NCBI RefSeq assembly: GCF_036711975.1
Contig: NC_091975.1
Location: 11,472,501 to 11,536,500 of the forward strand
DNA: 64,000 nt
Direction of reading: 5' to 3'
Source: Onthophagus taurus
Lineage: Eukaryota; Arthropoda; Insecta; Coleoptera; Scarabaeidae
A program made the translations under genes and the position numbers. Under the pieces are notes generated by a model. That model had not been told where the DNA came from. It ran no database searches and saw only the letters and a list, made by a program, of their open reading frames with translations. Positions 33,375 to 46,110 of this stretch are shown in pieces; within the stretch, counting starts at the first letter, position 1; each line of letters begins with the position of its first letter.

Positions 33375-36300
33375 TTACATTCCAACCATAGGGGAATTAC
33401 TCTCCGCCTGAGACATATCCATTTCAATCTCATCCTCATCATCGCCGTCTAAGCTTTCAGATTCTTCGTCATCCTCGTTATCATCTTCGTCGTCCTCCTC
33501 CTCATCCTCCTCGAGATTCTAAAACGTAACTAAATAATCAACTAAAAGTAATTAAACGTCATTGTTTACCTCAGAAGCTGATTTGCCAATCGGGGTTACA
33601 TTGCTGTAACGTTGTGCTATCGAACTAAGCTAAAAAAATTAATTTTTTAATCAAAAAATTTCAATAATCATATCTAAAAAATATATAAAAAGACGATTTA
33701 TATCTTAAATCGAAGCCGATTCATTCTAGTTTACGATTGTGTTAATAAATATTGCGGTATGATAATGAAAATTATGAGAATTTTGTAATCTTCATTAAAA
33801 ATCCTTTAAAATGAGTACAAACACGACATATTTATCTTCAATATTAATGAAGTTATGGTCAACTTCCGGTTAGAAATGTCAACGTCAATTTTGACACATT
33901 TGTAATTGTCGTGAAAAATCCTTTAAAATAAGCCCAAACATGATATGTTTAATTCCAATATTAATCGAGATATAAGCAACTTCCGGTTTGAAATGTCAAT
34001 GTCATTTTGATATATTCTTAATTTTTATAAAATGTCGCAAAATTTATCACAAAAACAAAAATACAATAAAAAAAATTAAAAATTAAAGTTGGTATTATAT
34101 TTAAAAATTAAATTACTATCTATGTTGCTAACTTCGGGTTTAACGTTATTTTATTCAAACTTTTTTGTTTTTTGAGAAAAGTGCGTCATGTTTGGACTCA
34201 TTATAAAGGTTTTTTAATAAAGAATACATCATGAAAAAACACCATGAAGTTGTCCATTTGTCTATTACATGATAACTAACTTCAGATTTAAAATGTGAAC
34301 CTCAATTTTGACATATTTGTAATCTTCATTAAAAATCCTTTAAAATGAGTACAAACACGACGTATTTATCTCCAGTATTAATGATGTTATGGTCAACTTC
34401 CGGTTAGAAATGTCAACGTCAATTTTGACACATTTGTAATTGTCGTGAAAAATCCTTTAAAATAAGCCCAAACATGATACGTTTAATTCCAATATTACTC
34501 GAAATATAAGCAACTTCCGGTTTGAAATGTCAATGTCATTTTGACATATTCTTAATTTTTATAAAATGTCTTAATATTTGTCACAAAAATAAAAAAATAA
34601 AAAATTACGGTTGGTATTAATATTTAAAAATTAAATTGCTATCTTTATTGTTGCTAACTTCGGGTTTAACGTTTTTTTATTCTAACTTTTTTGTTTTTTG
34701 AGATAAATGCGTCGTGTTTGGACTCATTTTAAAGGTTTTTTAATAAAGAATACATCATGAAAAAACACCATGAAGTTGTCCATTTGTCTATTATATGATA
34801 ACTATCTTCAGATTTAAAATGTCAACCTCAATTTTGACACATTTGTAATCTTCATTATAAATCCTTTAAAATGAGTACAAACACGACATATTTATCTTAA
34901 ATATTAATGAAGTTGTGGTCAACTTCCGGTTAGAAATGTCAACGTCAATTTTGAGACATTTGTAATTGTCGTGAAAAATCCTTTAAAATAAGCCCAAACA
35001 TGATACGTTTAATTCCAATATTACTCGAGATATAAGCAACTTCCGGTTTCAATAGTCAATGTCATTTTGACATATTCTTAATTTTTATAAAATGTCTTAA
35101 TATTTGTCACAAAAACAAAAAAATAAAAAAAAAAACAAAAATTAAGGTTGCTATTTTAAAGGTTTTTTAATAAAGAATACATCATAAAAGAACACCATGA
35201 AGTTATCCATTTGTCTATTATATGATAACTAACTTCAAATTTAAAATGTCAACCTCAATTTTGACATATTTGTAATCTTCATTAAAAATCCTTTAAAATG
35301 AGTACAAACACGACATATTTATCTCCAGTATTAATGAAGTTATGGTCAACTTCCGGTTAGAAATGTCAACGTCAATTTTGACATATTCGTAATTGTCGTG
35401 AAAAATCCTTTAAAATGAGCCCAAACATGATCCGTTTAATTCCAATATTACTCGAGATATAAGCAACTTCCGGTTTGAAATGTCAATATCATTTTGACAT
35501 ATTCTTAATTTTTATAAAATGTCTTAATATTTGTCACAAAAACAAAAATATAATAAAAAAATATTAAAAATTAAGGTTGGTATTAATATTTAAAAATTAA
35601 ATTGTTATCTTTATTGTTGCTAACTTCGGGTTTAACGTTTTTTTATTGAAACTTTTTTGTTTATTGAGATCGCGTCATGTTTGGACTCATTTTAAAGCAT
35701 TTTTAATGAAAATGACAAATATGTCAAAATTAACGTTGACGTTTCAAACCGGAAGTGATTGTATTTCCATTAATATTAATGTTAGATATGTCGAGTTTGG
35801 ACTCATTTTAAAGGATTTTTTATGAAGTTGACAAATATGTCAAAATTAAAAGTTGAAAGTTCGAACTTTTTGGTTTTTTGGGATAAATACGTCATGTTTG
35901 GACTCATTTTAAAGGTTTTTTAATAAAGAATACACCATGAAAGAACACCATGAAGTTGTCCATTTGTCTATTATATGATAACTAACTTCAAATTTAAAAT
36001 GTCAACCTCAATTTTGACATATTTGTAATCTTCATTAAAAATCCTTTAAAATGAGTACAAACACGACATATTTATCTCCAGTATTAATGAAGTTATGGTC
36101 AACTTCCGGTTAGAAATGTCAACGTCAATTTTGACACATTTGTAATTGTCGTGAAAAATCCTTTAAAATGAGCCCAAACATGATACGTTTAATTCCAATA
36201 TTACTCGAGATATAAGCAACTTCCGGTTTGAAATGTCAATGACATTTTGACATATTTTTAATTTTTATAAAATGTCTTAATATTTATCACAAAAACAAAA

Positions 36301-39300
36301 AAATAAAAAAAAAATAAAAATTAAGGTTGCTATTTTAAAGGTTTTTTTAATAAAGAATACATCATAAAAGAACACCATGAAGTTATCCATTTGTCTATTA
36401 TATGATAACTAACTTCAAATTTAAAATGTCAACTTCAATTTTGACATATTTGTAATCTTCATTAAAAATCCTTTAAAACGAGTACAAACACGACATATTT
36501 ATCTCCAATATTAATGAAGTTATGGTCAACTTCCGGTTAGAAATGTTAACGTCAATTTTGACATATTTGTAATTGTCGTGAAAAATCCTTTAAAATAAGC
36601 CCAAACATGATACGTTTAATTCCAATATTACTCGAGATATAAGCAACTTCCGGTTTGAAATGTCAATGTCATTTTGACAAATTCTTAATTTTTATAAAAT
36701 GTCTTAAAATTTAAAACAAAAACAAAAATGCAATAAAAAAGAATAAAAATTAAGGTTGGTATTAATATTTAAAAATTAAATTATCTTTATTGTTGCTAAC
36801 TTCGGGTTTAACGTTTTTTATTCAACCTTTTTTGTTTATTGAGATAAGCGCGTCATGTTTGGACTCATTTTAAAGGTTTTTCAATAAAGACTACATCATG
36901 CAAGAACACCATGAAGTTGTCCATTTGTCTATTATATGATAACTAACTTCAAATTTAAAATGTCAACCTCAATTTTGACATATTTGTAATCTTCATTAAA
37001 AATCCTTTAAAATGAGTACAAACACGACATATCTATCTTCAATATTAATGAAGTTATGGTCAACTTCTGGTTAGAAATGTCAACGTCAATTTTGACACAT
37101 TTGTAATTGTCGTGAAAAATCCTTTAAAATAAGCCCAAACATGATACGTTTAATTCCAATATTACTCGAGATATAAGCAACTTCCGGTTTGAAATGTCAA
37201 TGTCAATTTGACATATTCTTAATTTTTATAAAATGTCTTAAAATTTATCACAAAAACAAAAACACAATAAAAAAAATTAAAAATTAAGGTTGGTATTAAT
37301 ATTTAAAAATTAAATTATCTTTATTGTTGCTAACTTCGGGTTTAACGTTTTTTATTCTAACTTTTTTGTTTTTTGAGATAAGTGCGTCATGTTTGTGCTC
37401 ATTTTAAAGGTTTTTTAATGAAAATGACAAATACGTCAAAATTGACGTTGAAGTTTCAAACCGGAAGTGATTGTATTTCCATTAATATTAATGTTAGATA
37501 TGTCGAGTTTGGACTCATTTTAAAGGATTTTTTATGAAGTTGACAAATATGTCAAAATTAAAAGTTGAAAGTTCGAACTTTTTGGTTTTTTGGGATAAAT
37601 ACGTCATGTTTGGACTCATTTTAAAGGTTTTTTAATAAAGAATACACCATGAAAGAACACCATGAAGTTGTCCATTTGTCTATTATATGATAACTAACTT
37701 CAGATTTAAAATGTCAACCTCAATTTTGACATATTTGTAATCTTCATTAAAAATCCTTTAAAATGAGTACAAACACGACATATTTATCTCCAGTATTAAT
37801 GAAGTTATGGTCAACTTCCGGTTAGAAATGTCAACGTCAATTTTGACACATTTGTAATTGTCGTGAAAAATCCTTTAAAATGAGCCCAAACATGATACGT
37901 TTAATTCCAATATTACTCGAGATATAAGCAACTTCCGGTTTGAAATGTCAATGACATTTTGACATATTCTTAATTTTTATAAAATGTCTTAATATTTGTC
38001 ACAAAAACAAAAAAATAAAAAATAATAAAAATTGAGGTTGCTATTTTAAAGGTTTTTTAATAAAGAATACATCATAAAAGAACACCATGAAGTTATCCAT
38101 TTGTCTATTATATAATAACTAACTTCAAATTTAAAATGTCAACCTCAATTTTGACATATTTGTAATCTTCATTAAAAATCCTTTAAAACGAGTACAAACA
38201 CGACATATTTATCTCCAGTATTAATGAAGTTGTGGTCAACTTCCGGTTAGAAATGTCAACGTCAATTTTGACACATTTGTAATTGTCGTGAAAAATCTTT
38301 TAAAATAAGCCCAAACATGATACGTTTAATTCCAATATTACTCGAGATGTAAGCAACTTCCGGTTTGAAATGTCAATGTCATTTTGACATATTCTTAATT
38401 TTTATAAAATGTCTTAAAATTTATCACAAAAACAAAAATACAATAAAAAAAATTAAAAATTAAGGTTGGTATTAATATTTAAAAATTAAATTGATATCTT
38501 TATTGTTGCTAACTTCGGGTTTAACGTTTTTTATTCAAACTTTTTTGTTTTTTGAGATAAGTGCGTCATGTTTGGACTCATTTTAAATGATTTTTAATGA
38601 AGATGACAAATATGCCAAAATTGACGTTGACGTTTAAAACCGGAAGTGATTGTATTTCCATTAATATTAATGTTAGATATGTCGAGTTTGGACTCATTTT
38701 AAAGGATTTTTTATGAAGTTGACAAATATGTCAAAATTAAAAGTTGAAAGTTCGAACTTATTGGTTTTTTGACATAAATGCGTCATGTTTGGACTCATTT
38801 TAAAGGTTTTTTAATAAAGAATACATCTTTAAAGAACACCATGAAGTTGTCCATTTGTCTATTATATGATAACTAACTTCAGATTTAAAACGTCAACCTC
38901 AATTTTGATATATTTGTAATCTTCATTAAAAATCCTTTAAAATGAGTACAAACACGACATATTTATCTCCAGTATTAATGAAGTTATGGTCAACTTCCGG
39001 TTAGAAATGTCAACGTCAATTTTGACACATTTGTAATTGTCGTGAAAAATCCTTTAAAATAAGCCCAAACATGATACGTTTAATTCCAATATTACTCGAG
39101 ATATAAGCAACTTTCGGTTTGAAATGTCAATGTCATTTTGACATATTCTTAATTTTTATAAAATGTCTTAAAATTTATCACAAAAACAAAAATACAATAA
39201 AAAAAATTAAAAATTAAGGTTGGTATTAATATTTAAAAATTAAATTGCTATCTTTATTGTTGCTAACTTCGGGTTTAACGTTTTTTATTCAAACTTTTTT

Positions 39301-40721
39301 GTTTTTTGAGATAAGTGCGTCATGTTTGGACTCATTTTAAAGGATTTTTAATGAAGGTGACAAATATGCCAAAATTGACGTTGACGTTTCAAACCGGAAG
39401 TGATTGTATTTCCATTAATATTAATGTTAGATATGTCGAGTTTGGACTCATCTTAAAGGATTTTTTATGAAGTTGACAAATATGTCAAAATTAAAAGTTG
39501 AAAGTTCGAACTTTTTGATTTTTTGATATAAATGCGTCCTTTAAAATGAGTACAAACACGACATATTTATCTTTAATATTAATGAAGTTATGGTCAACTT
39601 CCGGTTAGAAATGGTTTTTTGAGATAAATGCGTCAAGTTTGGACTCACTTTAAAAGTATTTAAAGTTGACATTGACAACAGAAAGTTATTTAAAACCTAA
39701 AACTTTCTAGTTTGTCATGGTGTTTACCCATTTTGAATTAAATACAACCTTTAAATCCAATTAATTATGTGTTTTTCATTAAAAAAACTTAAATTCAACG
39801 TCAATTTTGACAAGCAACTGCAATATTTGGATCTTAATCACCATGGTAACCGAGTCAAGTTGGATAACCTTAAAATAACAATATTTTATTCTGATCTTTT
39901 TTATCAATTCTAACTTAATTTTTATTAATTTTAAAACAATTCGAATTCTTTGCGATTATCTCGCATTCACAACAAATTCGTTAATTGTAGTTAATTTAAA
40001 TCAATTCTAATTAAGAGAAATAAATTAAAAATATCTTTTTTTGATTTAATCCACTTAGCTTGTTTATAATACCCTAGATAAACCAATTTTGAGTTAAATA
40101 CAGCCTTTTAAACCAATTAAATAAAACTTTTTCCTTAAAAAAACTTAAATTCAATTTCAATTTTGACAACCACCTGCCATTTTGGATTTTAATCACCATG
40201 GTAACCAAGTCAAGTTGGATAACCTAACAATAATAAAATTATAACCGTTAATATTTCGCTTTATATTTTAATATTTTTTTAATTTTTATATTTTTGTATA
40301 TTGCTTCTTAAGTGAAATACACTGTATAAAAAAAAAAACATAGAAATGTCAATTCTTCCAATGACGTCATAGCAAGGTCGCTCATAAATTGTATGTTTAC
40401 TCAAGGGACCTTGAATCATATCTTCGTTATTTTTGGCGCAAAAGAGACGATTTATATCTCAAATTAAAGCCGATTTATTCTAGTTTACGATTGTGTTAAT
40501 AAATATTAGGGTTTGATAATAAAAATTATGAGAAAATTGATAAAACTATACCTGAAGAAATAATAACTTTAATTTTGTTATAAATAATTATTTACCCATT
40601 TTTGATGCTCCTGTTCCAATTGGGTCACCTCAGCGTCTTCATCGAACGATTTATCCATCCCAAACCAAGCGGGGTCGATTAATTTAGGGGTTAATTTCGG
40701 AAATAACGGATAAGAAGACAT
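33375..40721 (-). CDS. ANAPC15: anaphase-promoting complex subunit 15 (ANAPC15), 109 aa
   Basis: Three exons on the minus strand: 40721-40596 (126 nt), 33629-33570 (60 nt) and 33518-33375 (144 nt), all phase 0 with GT-AG borders. Exon 1 encodes MSSYPLFPKL...DPAWFG...LEQEHQKW, exon 2 LSSIAQRYSNVTPIGKSASE, and exon 3 an acidic tail of mostly Asp and Glu. This matches the APC15 layout: N-terminal LFP, WF, a QxHQxWL-like helix, PIGKxASE, then an acidic tail. APC15 helps the APC/C ubiquitin ligase release the mitotic checkpoint complex. Intron 1 is 6,966 bp, mostly satellite; intron 2 is 51 bp. The stop lies 26 bp from that of the convergent desaturase. It is head-to-head with PSMD4. Confidence 0.92.
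33686..33785 (-). repeat. single inverted copy of the 185-bp satellite core
   Basis: GACGATTTATATCTTAAAT, CTAGTTTACGATTGTGTTAA and AAAATTATGAGAA are the reverse complement of satellite E monomers at 42760-46110. It is a lone copy next to exon 2 of ANAPC15. Confidence 0.85.
33786..39660. repeat. satellite D in ANAPC15 intron 1, complex higher-order repeat
   Basis: GAGTACAAACACGACATATT (or a close variant) recurs near 33815, 34349, 34875, 35302, 36055, 36482, 37016, 37767, 38192, 38946 and 39550. Intervals fall into classes of about 427, 530 and 752 bp. Units are built from blocks with CAACTTCCGGTT, GTCAATTTTGACA and AAAGGATTTTT. Some blocks are inverted, for example AAACCGGAAGTGATTG near 35750, 37459, 38638 and 39393. 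Many copies carry ACTTCCGGT, the complement of the ETS-family consensus ACCGGAAGT. No coding content. Confidence 0.93.
39724..40230. repeat. tandem duplication with an X-box-like motif
   Basis: Two similar segments of about 147 bp lie 358 bp apart (39724-39870 and 40082-40229), sharing AAACTTAAATTCAA, CAATTTTGACAA and AAGTTGGATAACCT. Both contain ATCACCATGGTAAC (39837-39850 and 40192-40205), which fits the RFX X-box pattern RYYNYY-N2-RRNRAC. They are in intron 1 of ANAPC15, 0.4-0.9 kb from its exon 1. Confidence 0.65.
40414..40535 (-). repeat. second single inverted copy of the 185-bp satellite core
   Basis: CATATCTTCGTTATTTTTGG, AAGAGACGATTTATATCTC and AAAAATTATGAGAA are the reverse complement of satellite E. 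Together with the copy at 33686 it brackets the satellite-filled intron. Confidence 0.85.
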
Positions 40722-41139
40722 TTTAACCTATAAATTTAAAAAAAAAAAAATAGGTTATGATTGATGAATATTATAAATTTATATCTTACCACAGGGCTAA
40801 TTAAATTTTACTGTAATAATAATAATTTAATCACAAAACATTAATGTTCTGCGTTTTAGGTTATGTTGTGTCAAAAAATGACAGATCAAATTTAATCAAT
40901 TTAATAAAAATTTTTTTAAACGATAAAATTTAATTCCCTCCAAAAAATTAATTAATATGATTATTAATTAAGTACTAAAACGATTTTTATTATAAATAAT
41001 AATTAAATAACGAAATAAATTTTTAGGTTGGTACTAAATAAAAATTTCCCCCATGTCACATCAAAATCATAACAAAAATCGTTGCGTTCGCAAGAAAATC
41101 GTAATTTTCGTCTAAAAAAATTAAAAGAAAATCACAAAA
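40722..41139. promoter_or_regulatory. head-to-head promoter region of ANAPC15 and PSMD4
   Basis: 418 bp lie between the two start codons. No TATA box is seen; CGTTGCGTTCGCAAGAAAATCG near 41080-41101 is a GC-richer patch close to PSMD4. The divergent layout suggests a shared promoter for two ubiquitin-proteasome genes. Co-regulation is inferred. Confidence 0.5.
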
Positions 41140-42607
<1,468 letters not shown>

Positions 42608-42759
42608 ATTAAAACTTTTTTGTCATAATTTTTTTAGGAGTTCATTTTTTTATTATTAATATAAATTTGTCAGGTATTCATGGTGTGTAACCTAAAGGAA
42701 TAATTAATAAATAATGATAAAGCAGTTCAATTTGTTACATTTATTGAACATTTTTTTTT
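42608..42759. other. PSMD4 3' UTR and flank
   Basis: Contains the polyadenylation signal AATAAA at 42706-42711. Satellite begins about 50 bp later. Confidence 0.7.
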
Positions 42760-45700
42760 TAAGCGCTATTTTCTCATAATTTTTATTATCAAACCCGAAT
42801 ATTTAGTAGTACAATCATAAACTAGAATGTCTCGGCTTCAATTTAAGATATAAATCGTCTCTTTTGCGCCAAAAATAACGAAGATATGATCATTGAAAGT
42901 TTTTGTTGTTTTTAAAAAATCGATCATAACCTAACTTTGAACGTTTTTTTTAAATTCTCATAATTTTTATTATCAAACCCCAATATTTATTAACACAATC
43001 GCAAACTAGAACGAATCGGCTTCAATTTAAGATATAAATCGTCTCTTTTGCTCCAAAAATAACGAAGATATGATTATTGAAAGTTTTTGTTGTTTTTAAA
43101 AAATCGACCATAACCTAACTTTGAACGCTTTTTTTTTTAATTCTCATAATTTTTATTATGAAACCCCAATATTTATTAACACAATCATAAACTAGAATGA
43201 CTCGGCTTCAATTTAAGATATAAATCGTCTCTTTTGCGCCAAAAATAACGAAGATATGATTATTGAAAGTTTTTGTTGTTTTTAAAAAATCGATTATAAC
43301 CTAACTTTGAACGTTTTTTTTTAAATTCTCATAATTTTTATTATCAAACCCTAATATTTATTAACACAATCATAAACTAGAATCTCTCGGCTTTAATTTA
43401 AGATATAAATCGTCTCTTTTACGCAAAAAATAACGAAGATATGATTATTGAAACTTTTTGTTGTTTTTAACAAATCGATCATAACCTAACTTTGAACGTT
43501 TTTTTTAAATTCTCATAATTTTTATTATCAAACCCCAATATTTATTAACACAAACATAAACTAGAATGAATCGGCTTTAATTTAAGATATAAATCGTCTC
43601 TTTTGCGCCAAAAATAACGAAGATATGATTATTGAAAGTTTTTGTTGTTTTTAAAAAATCGATCATAACCTAACTTTGAACGTTTTTTTTTAAATTCTCA
43701 TAATTTTTATTATGAAACCCCAATATTTATTAACACAATCGTAAACTAGAATGAATCGGCTTCAATTTAAGATATAAATCGCCTCTTTTGCTCCAAAAAT
43801 AACGAAAATATGATTATTGAAAGTTTTTGTTGTTTTTAAAAAATCGATCATAACCTAATTTTGAACGTTTTTTTTTAAATTCTCATAATTTTTATTATCA
43901 AACCCCAATATTTATTAACACAATCATAAACTAGAATGAATCGGCTTCAATTTAAGATATAAATCGTCTGTTTTGCGCCAAAAATAACGAAGATATGATT
44001 ATTGAAAGTTTTTGTTGTTTTTAAAAAATCGATCATAACCTAATTTTGAACGTTTTTTTTTAAATTCTCATAATTTTTATTATCAAACCCCAATATTTAT
44101 TAACACAATCATAAACTAGAACGAATCGGCTTCAATTTAAGATATAAATCGTCTCTTTTGCTCCAAAAATAACGAAGATATGATTATTGAAAGTTTTTGT
44201 TGTTTTTAAAAAATCGACCATAACCTAACTTTGAACGCTTTTTTTTTAAATTCTCATAATTTTTATTATGAAACCCCAATATTTATTAACACAATCGTAA
44301 ACTAGAATGAATCGGCTTTAATTTAAGATATAAATCGTCTCTTTTGCGCCAAAAATAACGAAGATATGTTTATTGGAAGTTTTTGTTGTTTTTAAAAAAT
44401 CGATCATAACCTAACTTTGAAATTTTTTTTTAAATTCTCATAATTTTTATTATCAAACCCCAATATTTATTAACACAATCATAAACTAGAATGAATCGGC
44501 TTCAATTTAAGATATAAATCGTCTGTTTTGCGCCAAAAATAACGAAGATATGATTATTGAAAGTTTTTGTTGTTTTTAAAAAATCGATCATAAGTATCAT
44601 AACCTAACTTTGAACGTTTTTTTTTAAATTCTCATAATTTTTATTATCAAACCCCAATATTTATTAACACAAACATAAACTAGAATGAATCGGCTTTAAT
44701 TTAAGATATAAATCGTCTCTTTTGCGCCAAAAATAACGAAGATATGATTATTGAAAGTTTTTGTTGTTTTTAAAAAATCGATCATAACCTAACTTTGAAC
44801 GTTTTTTTTTAAATTCTCATAATTTTTATTATGAAACCCCAATATTTATTAACACAATCGTAAACTAGAATGAATCGGCTTTAATTGAAGATATAAATCG
44901 TCTCTTTTGCGCCAAAAATAACGAAGATATGTTTATTGGAAGTTTTTGTTGTTTTTAAAAAATCGATCATAACCTAACTTTGAACTTTTTTTTTTAAATT
45001 CTCATAATTTTTATTATCAAACCCCAATATTTATTAACACAATCATAAACTAGAATGTTTCGGCTTCAATTTAAGATATAAATCGTCTCTTTTGCTCCAA
45101 AAATAACGAAGATATGATTATTAAAATTTTGTACTTTTAAAAAATCGATCATAACCTAACTTTGAACGTTTTTTTTTAATTCTCATAATTTTTATTATCA
45201 AACCCCAATATTTATTAACACAATCGAAAACTAGAATAAATCAGCTTTAATTTAAGATATAAATCGTCTCTTTTGCTCCAAAAATAACGAAGATATGATT
45301 ATTGAAAGTTTTTGTTGTTTTTAAAAAATCGATCATAACCTAGCTTTGAACGTTTTTTTTTTAAATTCTCATAATTTTTATTATCAAACCCCAATATTTA
45401 TTAACACAATCATAAACTAGAATGAATCGGCTTCAATTTAAGATATAAATCGTCTCTTTTGCTCCAAAAATAACGAAGATATGATTATTGAAAGTTTTTG
45501 ATGTTTTTAAAAAATCGATCATAACCTAACTTTGAACGTTTTTTTTTAAATTCTCATAATTTTTATTATCAAACCCCAATATTTATTAACACAATCATAA
45601 ACTAGAACGAATCGGCTTCAATTTAAGATATAAATGTATAAATCGTCTTTTTTGCGCCAAAAATAACGAAGATATGATTATTGAAAGTTTTTGTTGTTTT

Positions 45701-46110
45701 TAAAAAATCGATCATAACCTAGCTTTGAACGTTTTTTTTTTAAATTCTCATAATTTTTATTATGAAACCCCAATATTTATTAACACAATCGTAAACTAGA
45801 ATGAATCGGCTTTAATTTAAGATATAAATCGTCTCTTTTGCGCCAAAAATAACGAAGATATGTTTATTGGAAGTTTTTGTTGTTTTTAAAAAATCGATCA
45901 TAACCTAACTTTGAAATTTTTTTTTTAAATTCTCATAATTTTTATTATCAAACCCCAATATTTATTAACACAATCATAAACTAGAACGAATCGGCTTCAA
46001 TTTAAGATATAAATCGTCTCTTTTGCGCCAAAAATAACGAAGATATGCTTCTTGAAAGTTTTTGTTGTTTTTAAAAAATCGATCATAACCTAATTTTGCA
46101 AGTTTTTTTT
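42760..46110 (+). repeat. satellite E: 185-bp monomers, about 18 copies
   Basis: TCTCATAATTTTTATTAT recurs at 42772, 42956, 43142, 43327, 43511 and so on (184-186 bp). Each copy contains CATAAACTAGAA, GGCTTCAATTTAAGATATAA, TTTTGCGCCAAAAATAACGA and AATCGATCATAACCTAA. Copies are very similar, so homogenisation is recent. The start (AAGCGCTATTTTCTCATAAT) and end (AAACGCTATTTTATTATAAT) carry the same variant flank. Confidence 0.95.
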
